Assembly: GCF_932294415.1 (NCBI RefSeq)
Contig: NC_065541.1
Coordinates: forward strand, 66,928,695-66,992,694
DNA from: Quercus robur
Lineage: Eukaryota > Streptophyta > Magnoliopsida > Fagales > Fagaceae
Length of the DNA stretch: 64,000 nucleotides
Direction: 5' to 3'
The first letter of the stretch is position 1, and every line of letters starts with the position of its first letter. Shown here one piece after another: positions 1-12,064 of the stretch. The notes below the pieces were generated by a model that saw only the letters and a program-made list of their open reading frames with translations, ran no database searches and was not told the origin of the DNA. Position numbers and translations under genes: made by a program.

Positions 1-2739
1 TGGTTAAGAATCAGTTAGGATATATTTTAGTAGAATATATTTTATTGTCTATCAAATTTTACGGAACATTTAATTAGACTTTCAAGGTAAATTCAAGCTT
101 ATTTTTCAGAAGCAAATGTGAATATGTTTTCTTTTTTATTTGCTAGGAATAAACGTGCTATATTTTTTGTGGTTTCTGTATCCATTTCATTTTTTATTAA
201 AAAATGATACCTTTTTAATTGGAAAGATTAGAAGATATCAATTGACCTAAGTTCATTGGCCTTATTTCTCCTCTTTTACAACCACCAAAAAGTTATCTTC
301 CCGCATTGTTTTCAATCCAATTAACATGTTTTAATTATTATTTTTAGAGCGAACATGTTTAAAATCTGATTAGCAATAATCAATAGAATGGTTCTGGTTG
401 GCATGTCTATAAAAAAAGGAATCTGTGAACGCGTTATAGTTTTTGACAATGAAATTGAGTCAAATGGACGGTGGTGGATTTTCATTTTTCAAGTAATACA
501 ATAATAATCAATAGAATGGTTCTGGTTGGCATGTCACAGATAGTATGAAAACTTGTTCTATGATTACGTCCTGTATTTTACATCATTGGACATGGTAGTA
601 TAAAATTCTTTGTATATGAAAACGGGAAGATAGTATTAATTTCTTAGAATCTTTTATCAGTGCTCTAGTCGCTTTCTCTCTCAAAAAAAATGGGGGTCTC
701 AAAATAATGGCAAGCAGTGTACGGCAGGCAGTGAATCAATCAAATATTGCATTTTATTGCTTCCTGCTTTTTTAGGTACTCTGTGACTCTGTCCATGAGA
801 AATATGGTCCAGCCTGTGAGTTATGAGTTATGATTCATTTGAACATTGAAGATTGAATATCTCAAAAAAGGAAAAGAAAAAAAAGGTCTCTCTGGCTCTA
901 TATAATTAATTTATTTCATTTTTTGGGGAGTAAATTTTGGTCCAACTTGTGTTTGTCTGACTAGATTTGGATTTAACAAGTTGTTTAATCTACTCCTTAA
1001 GTACTTTCTCTTATTTTATAATAGAAGCATGTTAGTAATAAGAATTAAAAATACAAACCTATAAACTATACTTTCTTTTCCCATGAGATAAGATCATATG
1101 CTATAAACTATACTGAATTGATTAGGTAACAATACTTGCCACTTTGTTGAGACAACTGGGACAGAACCAAGTTAAAGATTCGGTACGAGAAGTGATTTTC
1201 AAGGCTGAAAAATATGAGTGTGGATTGAGAAGACCTTAACTTGATTTGGCCCCCCATTAGAGGCAGCCACTACTCATTTGTGCTCAAAGATCATATCAAT
1301 TATCAAAGTGGGCAGTGTTTAAGTGGGGAATTAAGAATTCAAGATTAGCCAAAACAGATCAAAATACTTATCCGTGGCATTAATTAGTGGGGGAAAATGG
1401 GATTAACTAAGTCAATCAAGGAGTCATTCTCGCTTTTAAAAAAAAGAAAAAAAAAAAAAAGAATCCTTAATTTTGGCCTACAAATTGAAATATTTTATCA
1501 CGTACCAACGTAGGTACACATAATGATTCTAGTAGCAATGAAGCTTTGCAAGAAGATTGAATTCCAAAAGCTCATATTTGCAACAGCTTGCAAACATAAT
1601 GGATTATTATTCTGTTTGCTAGATGATAGCATAATTAAGGTGAAAAATAGAACAAATTCTTGCCTGAGTGTTGATATGATATGACATAAAACATGGAGCA
1701 TTTGTCATTTTTTTTTCTTTGGGCCACAAGAAAGTACATGTGTCACCTTAAAAGCCCATATTTTGGAGCTTTTTCATACACAAAAGAAACTCTCTTTTTT
1801 TTTTTTCTTTAATTATTATTTATAAACTGTTGGATGAATAGAATTTAAGCTGTTGATGATAATAGAACACGCATTCAGGTCCTAATTTGATGGATTATTG
1901 GTATGGGACCTGCTGTCCAAAAGTTGTGCTAATCCGCAAAGATACTCTACCAGTATTCCTTTTTCTTTTCAGCAGAAGTGCATACAAAAATTTGCCTAAC
2001 ACAAATTTCTCATCTCACTAGAAAAAGTTTAGAAACACACAATTTCACAATTTTTTACTATAATTATGACATGACAGAGTGAGATTGGTAAAGAAAAAAT
2101 AGCAGATTCATATGTAAATAATAGTTAATTACTCATACCTCAAAGTTGTGGCAAAAAAAATTATAAAATAATATGTGATCTTAGAACTATTCTTATGATT
2201 ATGATGAGATAAATTTATTTGGTATAAAATTATATGTATATATATAATTATATATATTATAATATTTTTAAAAATTTTCAATTAATACCAAAATATTTCG
2301 TTACATTAAGCAAACTAAAATAGGTTTCAGAAGGAAATTAATAAGTTTTCTCAACCAAAAAAAAAAAAAAAAGGAAATGAATAACATTTCCCAATGCCCA
2401 CTCACGTCAGCTAGTTGCAATAAAAGCTGTGTTATTTGATGTCTCTAGCGTCAGTCAAATACAGGGAGGAGCACTGGTAAAAAGGAGAAAATGTGTGAAG
2501 AGCATCTGGGAAATAGAAAAAGGAAGAAGTAAATGTGGTTTGACATTTGATAAACTTTGATTAGATGTTGACATAATTTTGGCAAGTGAGAGGGAGAGGA
2601 ACCTTTTTTGGCAATACTTGATTTGCATCATGGGTTTTAAATGGGTTCAACCTAAAGAAGAAGAAAATACAAGATTGGGCTCAAACTCAATGTTCTGTGC
2701 TTATCAATTACGAGGGTTGGCCCAAGTTAACCCTCACCA

Positions 2740-2782
<43 letters not shown>

Positions 2783-3033
2783 AAAAGAAAAAGTACACGT
2801 GTCAAAATGAACAAGTAAAAGCGTAAAGATTCGGTTTACTTCTACTTCTAATACTTTTTAAAAAAAATCTTAATTTGTTTTAATTAGGGACTGCTATATC
2901 ATTCACTAACTAAATAAAATGTGAAGATTAAAACTCACTACCACACATCATTGTATATTTAAAATAAAAGAACATGTCCAGTTAAAAAAATACAAGAGGT
3001 AAACCACACCCAAAGTGTAAAACCTTAACCTTA
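1..3033. other. AT-rich intergenic region without a recognisable gene
   Basis: No exon-like reading frame or known protein motif was found on either strand. The short open frames here are low complexity, for example a poly-lysine run from the (A)n tract near 2741-2780. The stretch holds several A- and T-runs, a TA-rich patch near 2225-2260 and one exact direct repeat (listed separately). Confidence 0.6.
375..535. repeat. Exact 33-bp direct repeat, 128 bp apart
   Basis: Bases 375-407 and 503-535 are identical over 33 bp, both containing AATAGAATGGTTCTGGTTGG. The DNA between them is unrelated. The unit matches no element recognised elsewhere in the window. It could be a short local duplication or the two sides of an insertion. 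Confidence 0.85.
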
Positions 3034-3235
3034 TGGTCTGTTTGAGATCCACTTATTTTGCTGAAACTAAAAACTTTTTACTAAAAGTATCGTAAATAAA
3101 AGTAAAAGTTAGCTGAAATAGAACAGTGAGACCCATAAATAATATCAAAAAGTGCAGTGAAACTCATGAATAGTAACAAAAATAAACTAAATAGTAAAAT
3201 AAACTGACCTTTTAAACTAAAGCTAAAAGCACACT
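3034..3235 (+). repeat. hAT-like MITE, diverged copy
   Basis: Starts with TGGTCTGTTTGAGATCCACT and runs through the GCTGAAACTAAAAAC core also seen in the copies at 6665, 6922, 19426 and 63921. CTTAACCTTA-like sequence on both sides suggests a target duplication. It has no coding capacity. The family is very common in Fagales-like genomes (recollection). Confidence 0.6.
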
Positions 3236-4211
3236 TAACCTTAACAAGCTTGGCACTCTGACTTTTATCGTGATTTCAAGTTTCAACCTGTTTCTCAAAA
3301 AAAAAAAAAAAAAAAAGGTTTCAACCTTGTTAGATATGAAGTTTGAGATACATCATCATTATTCACAAAAGATGAATGAAAATCTGCATTTGAGATTCCC
3401 AACTTCTTTACTAGCCCAATCACGCTTTTATATGGGCAGCAGGGATGAGAATCACTGCTCCCTAAAATATCAAAAGCCAAGAGAAGCACTGCACGGTGCT
3501 AGACTATATGACTGAAAATATGAAATATACTTCAGGGTAACATTAATAGCAATGATTAATATTGATGATAAAAAAAAAAAAAAGCAATGATTTTTTTTTA
3601 TTGGTTGGAAACTTGGAATATTGAACAGCAAGTGCCACTGTAAGCCAACTGTTTATAGTAAATGAGCCAAATTCATGACTATAATTAAGTTCGACAATTA
3701 AACAAGCTAACTATTAAATAAATTGATGATAAATACCAAATAATTAAGACTACAATTAGGATAAATAGTCTAATTAACATATAAAGGAGGGCCGTTAAAA
3801 TATTATAATATGAAAAAGAAATTATATGATGTCAGTCATGCAAAATCTCCGATTTCTACCAAACAAGAAATATATATGATTACAAATTGAAGGCAATTCT
3901 AAATCCATCAGTGAAGCTCTACAAAATCCTTCTTTGGCTTTAAATTTTTTGGTTTTGGACTTCTATCAAATTAGCTCTTGTCAAAATCAGTTGCTTTGGC
4001 ACCGGACAAAGCTTCTCGAATGGCCAATAGTCTTGTAGTGGTTCTTTCTGTAGGCCTAAAACTTCTGCTTCACCAGTCTAAAGCTTGTTTAATAAGAGTA
4101 TCACAACATTTTAGTGGTACAAAAGAATTCTCAGCAACTCATTTCTCAACTACTTATTCAATCACATCACATCTTATCATAGAAATATAAATCTCATGTA
4201 CCTCAGAACTT

Positions 4212-4229
<18 letters not shown>
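3236..4229. other. Intergenic region, nothing recognisable
   Basis: AT-rich spacer with A- and T-runs. A 70-codon open frame at 3978-4190 has no recognisable motif and no splice context that would make it an exon. I see no gene or RNA here. Confidence 0.5.
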
Positions 4230-4244
<15 letters not shown>

Positions 4245-5290
4245 ACTGAATGCAGTGTCGTCTCTATGGTATTCTTTGTGTGGATGATGAAATGTTTTTC
4301 TACTTAACTCAATTGAATTAGTCATTCGCTTGGCTTAAGTTTCCAACCATATTGATATTTTTTATTACAATGTTTATGCTTGCTGGTTTCAATGCCAATA
4401 GAAATTCTTAACATCTTAACAAACCATAGTGCAGGTATAGGGGCAAATTTCATAGTTGTACTCAAAGCTAGAGCTTTACAAGTATAATTTACCATTCTCT
4501 CTGTGGAAGGACTAGAAGTCTAGAATTTAGCTTCAATTGTGTATGTACAACTTAAATATCTAAGCAGCAAATAAAACTGAGCTGCCAGGATGGCGTTAGG
4601 GGTTTAACAGTTGCGGAAGCTTTCCAATTTAGTGACATTTTGCCATCTGACCCGCTATTATTGCACCTAAATCGCATATCTGTGACTCTGAATTGTTTGA
4701 ATCTTTTCTATAACAAGTTTACCTGGAACACAATGAAATGTTTGTTGAGCAACTTTTATGTTTTTAAGTTCAGTATTATAATTTTTGGGAATTAGCAACC
4801 TTGTTATCTGGGAGTGGACAACTTAATAGTAGGATACACTGAGATTGAAACACCAATAGCCTAGTCCAATTTGTTAAATTACTTAACAAATGTAGCGTAA
4901 AGAATGTCCATTTTTCTTTTTAAATCCCCTTCTATCTCAGAAAAAGAACCTTTTATATATGGCTTAAAAGTGTATTGTAACATTCAATCATCCGCCGTAG
5001 AACTGTAGATTTTAAAATTTATAAGCTTAGATCGTACTTTGTCTTCTGTCTCTGTCATGAATGGCAAACATTATGCAAATGGGTTGAACTCATAACCTTT
5101 GTGATTTTATTTGAGTTGAAATTATATTTGCTATGATTATTAGAGCAACAACTTGAGTTGGATGAATACCAATATCATTTGAGTAAGTTGACAGGTAGAA
5201 AAGCACAACCAATGCATGCATTGAAAGTGCAAAATGTTTTTTGTTTCTCCCTTTGCTAGTCAGCAATGGGCTTTCAGCTGTGTCCTCTTT
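4230..5290 (+). repeat. Diverged duplicate of the LSF2 3' flank
   Basis: This stretch aligns in the same orientation with about 10645-11830, the 3' end and downstream flank of LSF2. Shared blocks include TTGGCTTAAGTTTCCAACCA, AATTGTGTATGTA, GCAAATAAAA followed by TGAGCTGCCA, and TTTTTTGTTTC near the end. By eye similarity is roughly 75-80% in the best blocks, with indels. No LSF2 coding exon was found next to it. It looks like an old tandem duplication that left only the 3' part, though a shared transposon-like sequence is possible. Confidence 0.75.
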
Positions 5291-5559
5291 AATCTTGTGG
5301 ATTGGGGTTATTTATTGCTTCGGATTTGGTTGAGGGAGGAGAAGGGAGAGGGTTTGGTATAGCAATCTCATATAGTGAATATAATACTGAGCTATAAATA
5401 TGGCTTTAATATATGTACAGTTTTGTTGCACAATCATCCTCTGCTTCTCTCTTTTCCTTTTCCGAAGCCATCATCAACATCGTGATGAAGAATCCCACTC
5501 AAATACTTATTATTTTATACTGCCTGCTTGCCGACCTAAAACGAGTATGGGCTAAATTT

Positions 5560-5770
5560 TTAGCTCCCAAGTCCCAACAAAATGGGCCCTTTTAATTCTT
5601 ACTCGTTTCACTAAAAACTAGGCCCACGGATATGATAAAAGCTTTAGCCCATTTCGACTTAATCTAAGTTCCTGTATCTTGGAATGACCCAATCGTATAC
5701 AATTATCTTCAACGAAAGATGAGCCTAAAATGAAAAACCTTGAATAAAATCTTCTTTTCTTAATATAAAG
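5560..5770 (+). repeat. Dispersed repeat, partner near 63.4 kb
   Basis: Aligns with about 63390-63575. Both contain CTCGTTTCACT, then GCCCAC, TCTAAGTTCCT versus TCTGAGCTCCT, and GGAATGACCCAAT versus GGAATGGCCCAAT, followed by TGAAAACCTT. Both lead into a (TA)n run. By eye similarity is about 70-75%. No coding content is recognised; it is probably an old transposon fragment. Confidence 0.65.
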
Positions 5771-6664
5771 CCTAGACTTGATCGATTGATTCATATATAT
5801 ATATATATATATATATAAAAGAATAAATTAAAAGGAAATTAATGAGGTTCCCAAACTGATGCAACCTAAGTTCTACAAAAACACTAGGCTAATAGGCAAA
5901 ATAATAAAGAAAACCTATTTAACAAACTTTTATTAAAAAACCCATCATAATTCTCCTCCATATAAAAAGTATATATAGGAATAGAATTTATCCTACTCCT
6001 TTAAGAAAAAGAAATAATAGACCTACTTCTACTTGAGAAAGGAAAAACAATTTAATTATTAAAAAAAATTAAAATTAAAATTAAAATCCCAATTCAATTA
6101 GGAAAAAGATTTTAATTGAACTTGAAAAGGGAAATAAATCCTACTTCCACATGGAAAGAGAAAACAGCATAAAGTATTAAAATATTTTCTTCTCCCTTAA
6201 CCAATTTGCATCATTATCTCCAATTTTTAGGACTAAGACTTACAAAAGAAAAAAAGAGATAGAGATAGACTCATCTCAATTACAATAGGCTCATCCCAAT
6301 TACAATAGGCAGCCCATCAAGCCACATTGTCAGACAAAAAAATTACATTATGAACAAAAGAGAAATCATCTCTAAACCAGCAGAGCTTCAAATTGGGCTA
6401 TTGACAAATTAGTTCCATCAGGTTGGCGGTTTCTGATCAAGTCTTGAATAGCCCTCATCAGGTAGTGAATGGCTAGAATTTGACCTTCATATATATACCA
6501 GCAAGATTGTCACCGTTTCTCCCCAAAAAAATATTAAATTAAAAACTAAAATAAATAATAAAGAAAGAAAGGAAATGTCTTCTAAAAAAAAAAGAAATGA
6601 AATGGAAGATGTCACCAATGTCCTACATAAAAACCTTTTAAAATGTGTGTGTATATATATATAA

Positions 6665-6919
6665 GGTCCGTTTGGATTGAACTTATTTTTGCTGAAACTG
6701 AAAACACTGTAGCAAAATAATTTATAAATGTGTGAATAGTATCGTGGGACCCATTTTTAATGAAAAAATTGTTGAAAAGTGGAATTTGTGGATCCATAAA
6801 CAGTACACAAATGCACTGTTCACGGTTGACTTGGTCAAATAGTGTGGCTGGAACCAAAAAAAAAAAAAACTTGAAAACGCAACAAAACTTTCAGCCACTT
6901 TCAGCCCAATCCAAACACT
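6665..6919 (+). repeat. hAT-like MITE, first of a tandem pair
   Basis: Begins GGTCCGTTTGGATTGAAC and ends with the inverse form CAATCCAAACACT. The interior carries the family core GCTGAAACTGAAAACACTG. It is followed two bases later by another copy of the same family. No coding capacity. Confidence 0.75.
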
Positions 6920-6921
6920 TA

Positions 6922-7207
6922 GGATCCGTTTAGATTGAACTTATTGTTGCTGAAACTGAAAACTGAAAACACTGTAGCAAAATAATTTTTAAATGTGTAA
7001 ATAGTACCGTGAGACCCATTTTTAATATTTTTTAATACGTAAACAGTGTATGCACAGTGCATAAACAGTACATACACAATTCATAACAGTAAATATTGTC
7101 TCCCAAAATCAACAAATGCGGCAAAAAATAAAAAATAAAAAAATAAAAAGGAAAAAATGCGCTTTGAGAAAATGCAGACGCTGGATAATTGCTATCCAAA
7201 CGCCCTC
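6922..7207 (+). repeat. hAT-like MITE, second of a tandem pair
   Basis: Begins GGATCCGTTTAGATTGAAC and ends GCTATCCAAACGCCCT, so the tips are inverted relative to each other. It lies about 270 bp before the LSF2 start codon, so it is part of the LSF2 upstream region and may carry promoter or leader sequence. Confidence 0.75.
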
Positions 7208-7479
7208 ATAGAGACACACACATGATTCTCAAAAAAAATAAAAAGACACACACACACATAAAATCTAGCACGTTTTCAAAAAAAAAAAAAATCTAGCACT
7301 AAGCAAGGTCATTATAGTCAAATCATCTGAGACAAGTTAGCTCCTACATAAAATCTAGCACCCCATTCAGCCAAAAAAAAAAAAAAAAAATCTAGCACCC
7401 CAATCACCCGTGAGTCAGACAAACAAAGTTAAGAACTAAAGAGGTACAGTAGCTTGGAAGTTGTAGTCGAGCGTGTAAA

Positions 7480-10078
7480 ATGGGTAGTATCGGTAACAGC
7501 TTGTTTTCTTATTCAGTTCTCAAAGCTCCTCTTGAAAACAAGAAGATATTGATGAACTCTGCATGCTATTCCTTTGTGTCCATTTCCAAGAGTAGCTCAA
7601 GCTTGAGAAAGATTAATTGTAAACTACCTGAGACTCAGACTGGGATTCAGCAGCACAGACACACAAGCAAAAAAGCCTCCGATTCAAAGACCAACAAGAT
7701 GGAAGAGTACAACATTGCTATGAAGGGGATGATGAGGAACCCTTATGAGTATCATCATGATCTTGGTCAGCTCTCTTCTATTCCCTTTTTCTTCTTCTTG
7801 ATAATAATTCACATTTCATTGTCATATAGGATTTTGGTCCACCTATATGTGTGGCTGTATAGTTATCTTCTTTCAAGTTTCAAAATATGAGATCCAGGTT
7901 AACTCAACTAGTAAAATCTCCTGTCATCAAATAAAGATTTTGAATTTGAAACTCATTAGTAGAACGAATGCTATAAGTTTCAAATCATATTGTGTATATA
8001 TAAAAGAAGAGGCTTTAATATTGGTAAGTTTGTTACCAGGAAATGAAAAAATTAACGGTGGTAGTGGCATGGTGAGTTCAATTTATGGAATAGACAGACT
8101 GGTTTATGAATTTTGTTACATTGGCATATAGTAGCTATGTGTCTTCTATTAATTGTTTGGTTTTACAGCTATTAGCAAATGTTTCATTCAGGTCTTTAAT
8201 AACTCAATTCGAATTGGCATTATGAGAGTCTTTTCTTTTTTCCCTTTTTCGATTTGGCCTTTCTATGTTAGTCTATAGTTGAGCTTTAAGATAGTGATAC
8301 CTTTTAGAGAAGTAAATAAAAGTAATGGTGTTAATTGACTCTTTTACTCTAGCTTCTTCTCCTCCCCCACCCTACAAAAGATAAAGGTGCTAGAAGAGCA
8401 ACTTTTTTAAGTATTTGTCATGCCAGTTTGACAGGAAAATATAGTTTTCTTGACCAACAAAAACAGTTTGAAAAGGTACCAATGAAAAAGTTCTGCATTG
8501 CACTATTATCATTTTTTTTTTTTCTTCACAAAAAAAAAAAAAAGATTCTTTTTTCCTTTTCTTTTCAGCAAAGGAATTTGACTGTTTGAACAACTTATGA
8601 TGCAATAATATTCATTCATACATAGCATAATCATATATGCAGCAGCTGACAAAGCCATTTTGCTGGACGTTATTGATAATATAGGTTCTGAGATCTGTTT
8701 ATTTGAGTAAAAGTAGCTAATTAGAGCAATATCTCTTTGTCAGAATAACAGTGACAATGATTTGAGGAAAGGGAGAAATAGAGAGGTTTGATTTATGGTA
8801 TCTGGGTTTTGCCTTTGATATAAATGACCATGTGGATAACTCATTTGAATGAACATCTCAGACACAGAAAAAAAGAGTTCCGTGTTTTTTATTCAGGTTT
8901 CCTCACTGATCAATGTGCAGGCATGAACTATACCCTGATAACTGAAAATCTAATAGTGGGCTCCCAGCCACAGAAACCTGAAGATATAGATCACCTAAAA
9001 AAGGAAGAGAATGTGGCATATATTTTGAACTTGCAGCAGGACAAGGATGTTGAATATTGGGGAATTGACCTGCAGTCAATAATAAAAAGATGCAAAGAAC
9101 TTGGAATCCGTCACATGAGGAGGCCTGTAAGTAAATTTTTCTTGTAGCACTACTTTTTAAATGATAATAGATACAAGTGATTTGGCATAAACTGAAGTCC
9201 TACACTGCTGAATTAATATGATTTTCTAGGCATTTGATCTACTTGGAATCAAAACTTTGGAGAAAGATTATGCTCAAAACTCAAAATTCTTTGGGATGAA
9301 TGATTTGTTAAGTTTTTTCTTTAGTATTGGTGGAAACCCATAGATAAATTGATTAATCAATCACATTGAGATCTGAGAGATCTATGGTGTTTTGAGTAAT
9401 TGAGTTACTATATATGAATTGTAGGCAAGAGACTTTGATCCAGATTCATTGAGAAGTGGATTACCTAAAGCTGTTTCATCACTGGAATGGGCCATTTTTG
9501 AGGGGAAAGGAAAAGTGTATGTGCACTGCACTGCTGGATTGGGGAGGGCACCAGCTGTTGCAATCTCTTACATGTTCTGGTTTTGTGGGATGAATGTGAG
9601 TCTTTCACTCTTTTGTATATTGTCATACCTTTTTCTTGAAAAGATATGTGCATAGTCTCTATGTTCATTCCTTCACATGCTCTGGAAAATACAGCACTTT
9701 CTACATTTATAGCAACTTAGTTTTGAGGCTGAGTTGAAGTTTAAAATGTTACATGAAACTGATTTGAATTCGGAAGTATGCATATTGAACTGAGTATAGA
9801 GATGTTTGAAAGGTTTCTTAGATAGACGATTTTTAAGAAGTTGCAACATTTTTTTATTTGCGGCAATGTGACAGTTGAATACAGCATATGATACACTAAC
9901 TGCAAAAAGGCCTTGTGGCCCCAATAAGAGAGCAATACGTGGAGCTACTTATGATCTAGCTAAGAATGATCCATGGAAAGAGCCTTTTGAGAATCTTCCA
10001 GAAAATGCATTTGAGGGTATGGCAGATTGGGAGAGGAACTTGATTCAAGACCGTGTCCGTTCCCTCCGTGGAAGTTGA
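7480..10078 (+). CDS. LSF2: Phosphoglucan phosphatase LSF2, chloroplastic
   Basis: LIKE SEX FOUR 2 removes phosphate from starch glucans, mainly at the C3 position, in the plastid stroma, helping night-time starch breakdown (known for the Arabidopsis protein). Coding exons are 7480-7765, 8921-9126, 9425-9595 and 9875-10078, giving 288 aa against 282 in Arabidopsis. Residues 1-60 are Ser/Lys-rich and transit-peptide-like. Next come the family-typical PYEYHHDLG and the dual-specificity phosphatase domain: general-acid Asp167 in ARDFDP, and the CX5R loop HCTAGLGRAP with nucleophile Cys199 and Arg205. The C-terminal block beginning NDPWKEPFE is the LSF2/SEX4-type C-terminal extension. There is no carbohydrate-binding module, as expected for LSF2 rather than SEX4. 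All introns are GT-AG. Everything needed for catalysis is present. Confidence 0.96.
7889..8010 (+). mobile_element. tRNA-derived SINE in LSF2 intron 1
   Basis: Contains a box-A-like TTAACTCAACTAGTAAA and a box-B-like GAATTTGAAACTC about 30 bp downstream, the layout of plant tRNA-derived SINEs also seen at 10548, 29663 and 46139. It lies inside LSF2 intron 1 in the same orientation. It is old and diverged, with no clear target duplication. Confidence 0.55.
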
Positions 10079-11100
10079 GCACTTAGGTAAGTACTTCTTC
10101 TTTTAATTTTTTTATATCAGAATTCTCCTTTTAAAATTAAAATGCCTTCAGCCTAATCTGAAATTTCACAGCTGTGCTCCTAATATATTGGAGCTGGTCA
10201 TTCCAAGGACTATATGTTTGAGTAATAAGCAGATGTACTTGATGTGAGCATGACTTCTCTTTAGTCACCTTCTAAAGAAGTGAAATATGTCTTTCTTAAA
10301 AATGTAGTTTAAGTTGCTGCGACATTTGGCCTTTGATATTCAACATGCTTACTGGATTTCCTCAAACACCTGCAAAACACATGTATGACCTAAATAAAAC
10401 GAAAAAAGAAAAAAAGAGAGACTCATGGAATTTAATTTAATTCCATATGGGATGTCTTTCTGAACTCCCTTAACTTTTAACTTTTTTCTTGCAACCTCTT
10501 CATGTGTTCATTATTGCTACATCTTATATTTGCCAGCAATGCCAAGATCCTTGTAGCTTAGTAGCATTTTTCTGGTCTCCTTTATGAGGAGAACCAAGGT
10601 TTGAACCCTCCTTCTCCCACTTGTTGTAGCTGTCACAAGTACAGTAAACAATGCAGTATTGTCTCTATGATGTAGTATTCTTTGCATGGATGATTGAAAT
10701 GTTTTTCTACTTCTCTTTAACTCATTTGAGTTTGCTGAGTCATCATTTTACCGGAGCCAAACCAAATGAATTTGTCATTTTCATCCAAAAAAATTAGTCA
10801 TGTGCTTGGCTTAAGTTTCCAACCATATTGATATTTTGATACAATGTTCATGCTTACAGGTTTCCATGCCATTAGAAATTCCCAGCATCTTATCAACAAT
10901 AAATAGCAAGATAATGAAACATAGAGTGGGTACAGGGGCAATTTCAGGCCTGCACTCAAAGTTGGAGCTTTTCAAGTATACTTTACCAGCCTCTCTTGGA
11001 AAGAATTAAAATCTAGCTTTAATTGTGTATGTATGATTTATGATTCAAATAATGTATTTAAGAAGCAAATAAAATTGAGCTGCCAAGATGGCACTGGGGG
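10079..11100 (+). other. LSF2: LSF2 3' UTR, probably spliced
   Basis: Nine bases after the stop, CTTAG is followed by GTAAGTACTT, a strong donor. A fitting acceptor, TGCTTACAG, lies at 10851-10859, and an AATAAA signal is at about 11066. This suggests an intron in the 3' UTR and a last non-coding exon of roughly 10860-11090. The diverged copy near 4.4-4.6 kb covers this last exon. The splice is inferred from sequence only. Confidence 0.5.
10548..10650 (+). mobile_element. tRNA-derived SINE fragment
   Basis: Shows box-A-like GTAGCTTAGTAGCA and box-B-like GGTTTGAACCC separated by about 40 bp, as in tRNA-derived SINEs. It lies in the presumed 3' UTR intron of LSF2. Its body differs from the SINE at 29663, so it may belong to another subfamily. 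Confidence 0.55.
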
Positions 11101-12064
11101 TTTAGCAGTTGCAATAGTTTTTGACATTTGGTCATCTGACCAATTATTTATCTATATAATCTTGGTCATCTGACCAAGATGGCACTGGGCTTCATTTTAA
11201 TACAATTCCAATTCCGTTATTTATCCAAAAAAAAAAAAAAAAAAATTGTCTATATAATCTATAAAAGGCGAAGACATTTGAGTTTTTTTGGACTTCAGAA
11301 AATTTTGCCACCTCACTTTGGAGGCTTCACAATTTTTTACATCAGCATTAATAATTTATTAATACTGACAAATCACAATTATCAATCTATCAAAACAAAT
11401 CACAATTATGTACCATATTCAAAGTAGAGTCCATGTTGGTCTCTAAATCCTATACGATTAAAAGAACTAGGCTAAGCTCAACCCATACATCTATATAAGA
11501 AGCAACAACCCTCATAAAAATTAATGTTTTAGAACTTAACAATAAGTAATGTTAAATTTTCTCTTTTTGAGCAAAATAAAATAAATAAATAGATGAGTTT
11601 GGATTCATTAAATATATGTGTAACATGTAACAAATTTGAGATTAAATTGCTAAAATTTAGTAGAATTTGGAACAAGATTGAGATCTATATATTTTGATTA
11701 ATTCAGATTTAGAATAAGTACCCTCTCATTCTTAAGTGCACTTAAGTAGACCAAATGGACAGAAGTGCAAGAATCACTTTGCTTTTTTGTTTCCCCTTCT
11801 ACTAGCCAGCTAGCAATGAGAGCATTCAATGGAGGTATTAGATGGTGCGAATCAAGAGTGTACATGCATCGCGTATCTTAGTACAATTGGCCTTTTTGTG
11901 CCAGATCATTGATGAATTAATAACCATCATTATTTCCAGTGAAAAGAAATGAAAGAAAAAAAGTGTACATCTATGAATCTGCTTGTAGAACATTTCAAAA
12001 CTTTAAAATTTTATATTTGTATCCTATATCCTGCAACTAATGTACATTAAAATTTTACAACATT
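11101..12064. other. Intergenic region between convergent LSF2 and the TLC-like gene
   Basis: AT-rich spacer between the 3' ends of the two genes. The first part repeats CATCTGACCAAG and GATGGCACTGGG over short distances (11090-11190), a small local duplication. The section around 11716-11830 pairs with the upstream duplicate near 5.2 kb. No gene is seen. Confidence 0.5.

Noticed and set aside
2579-2818. 79-codon open frame with a poly-lysine tail
   Set aside because: The tail is a translated A-run and the rest has no motif or splice context.
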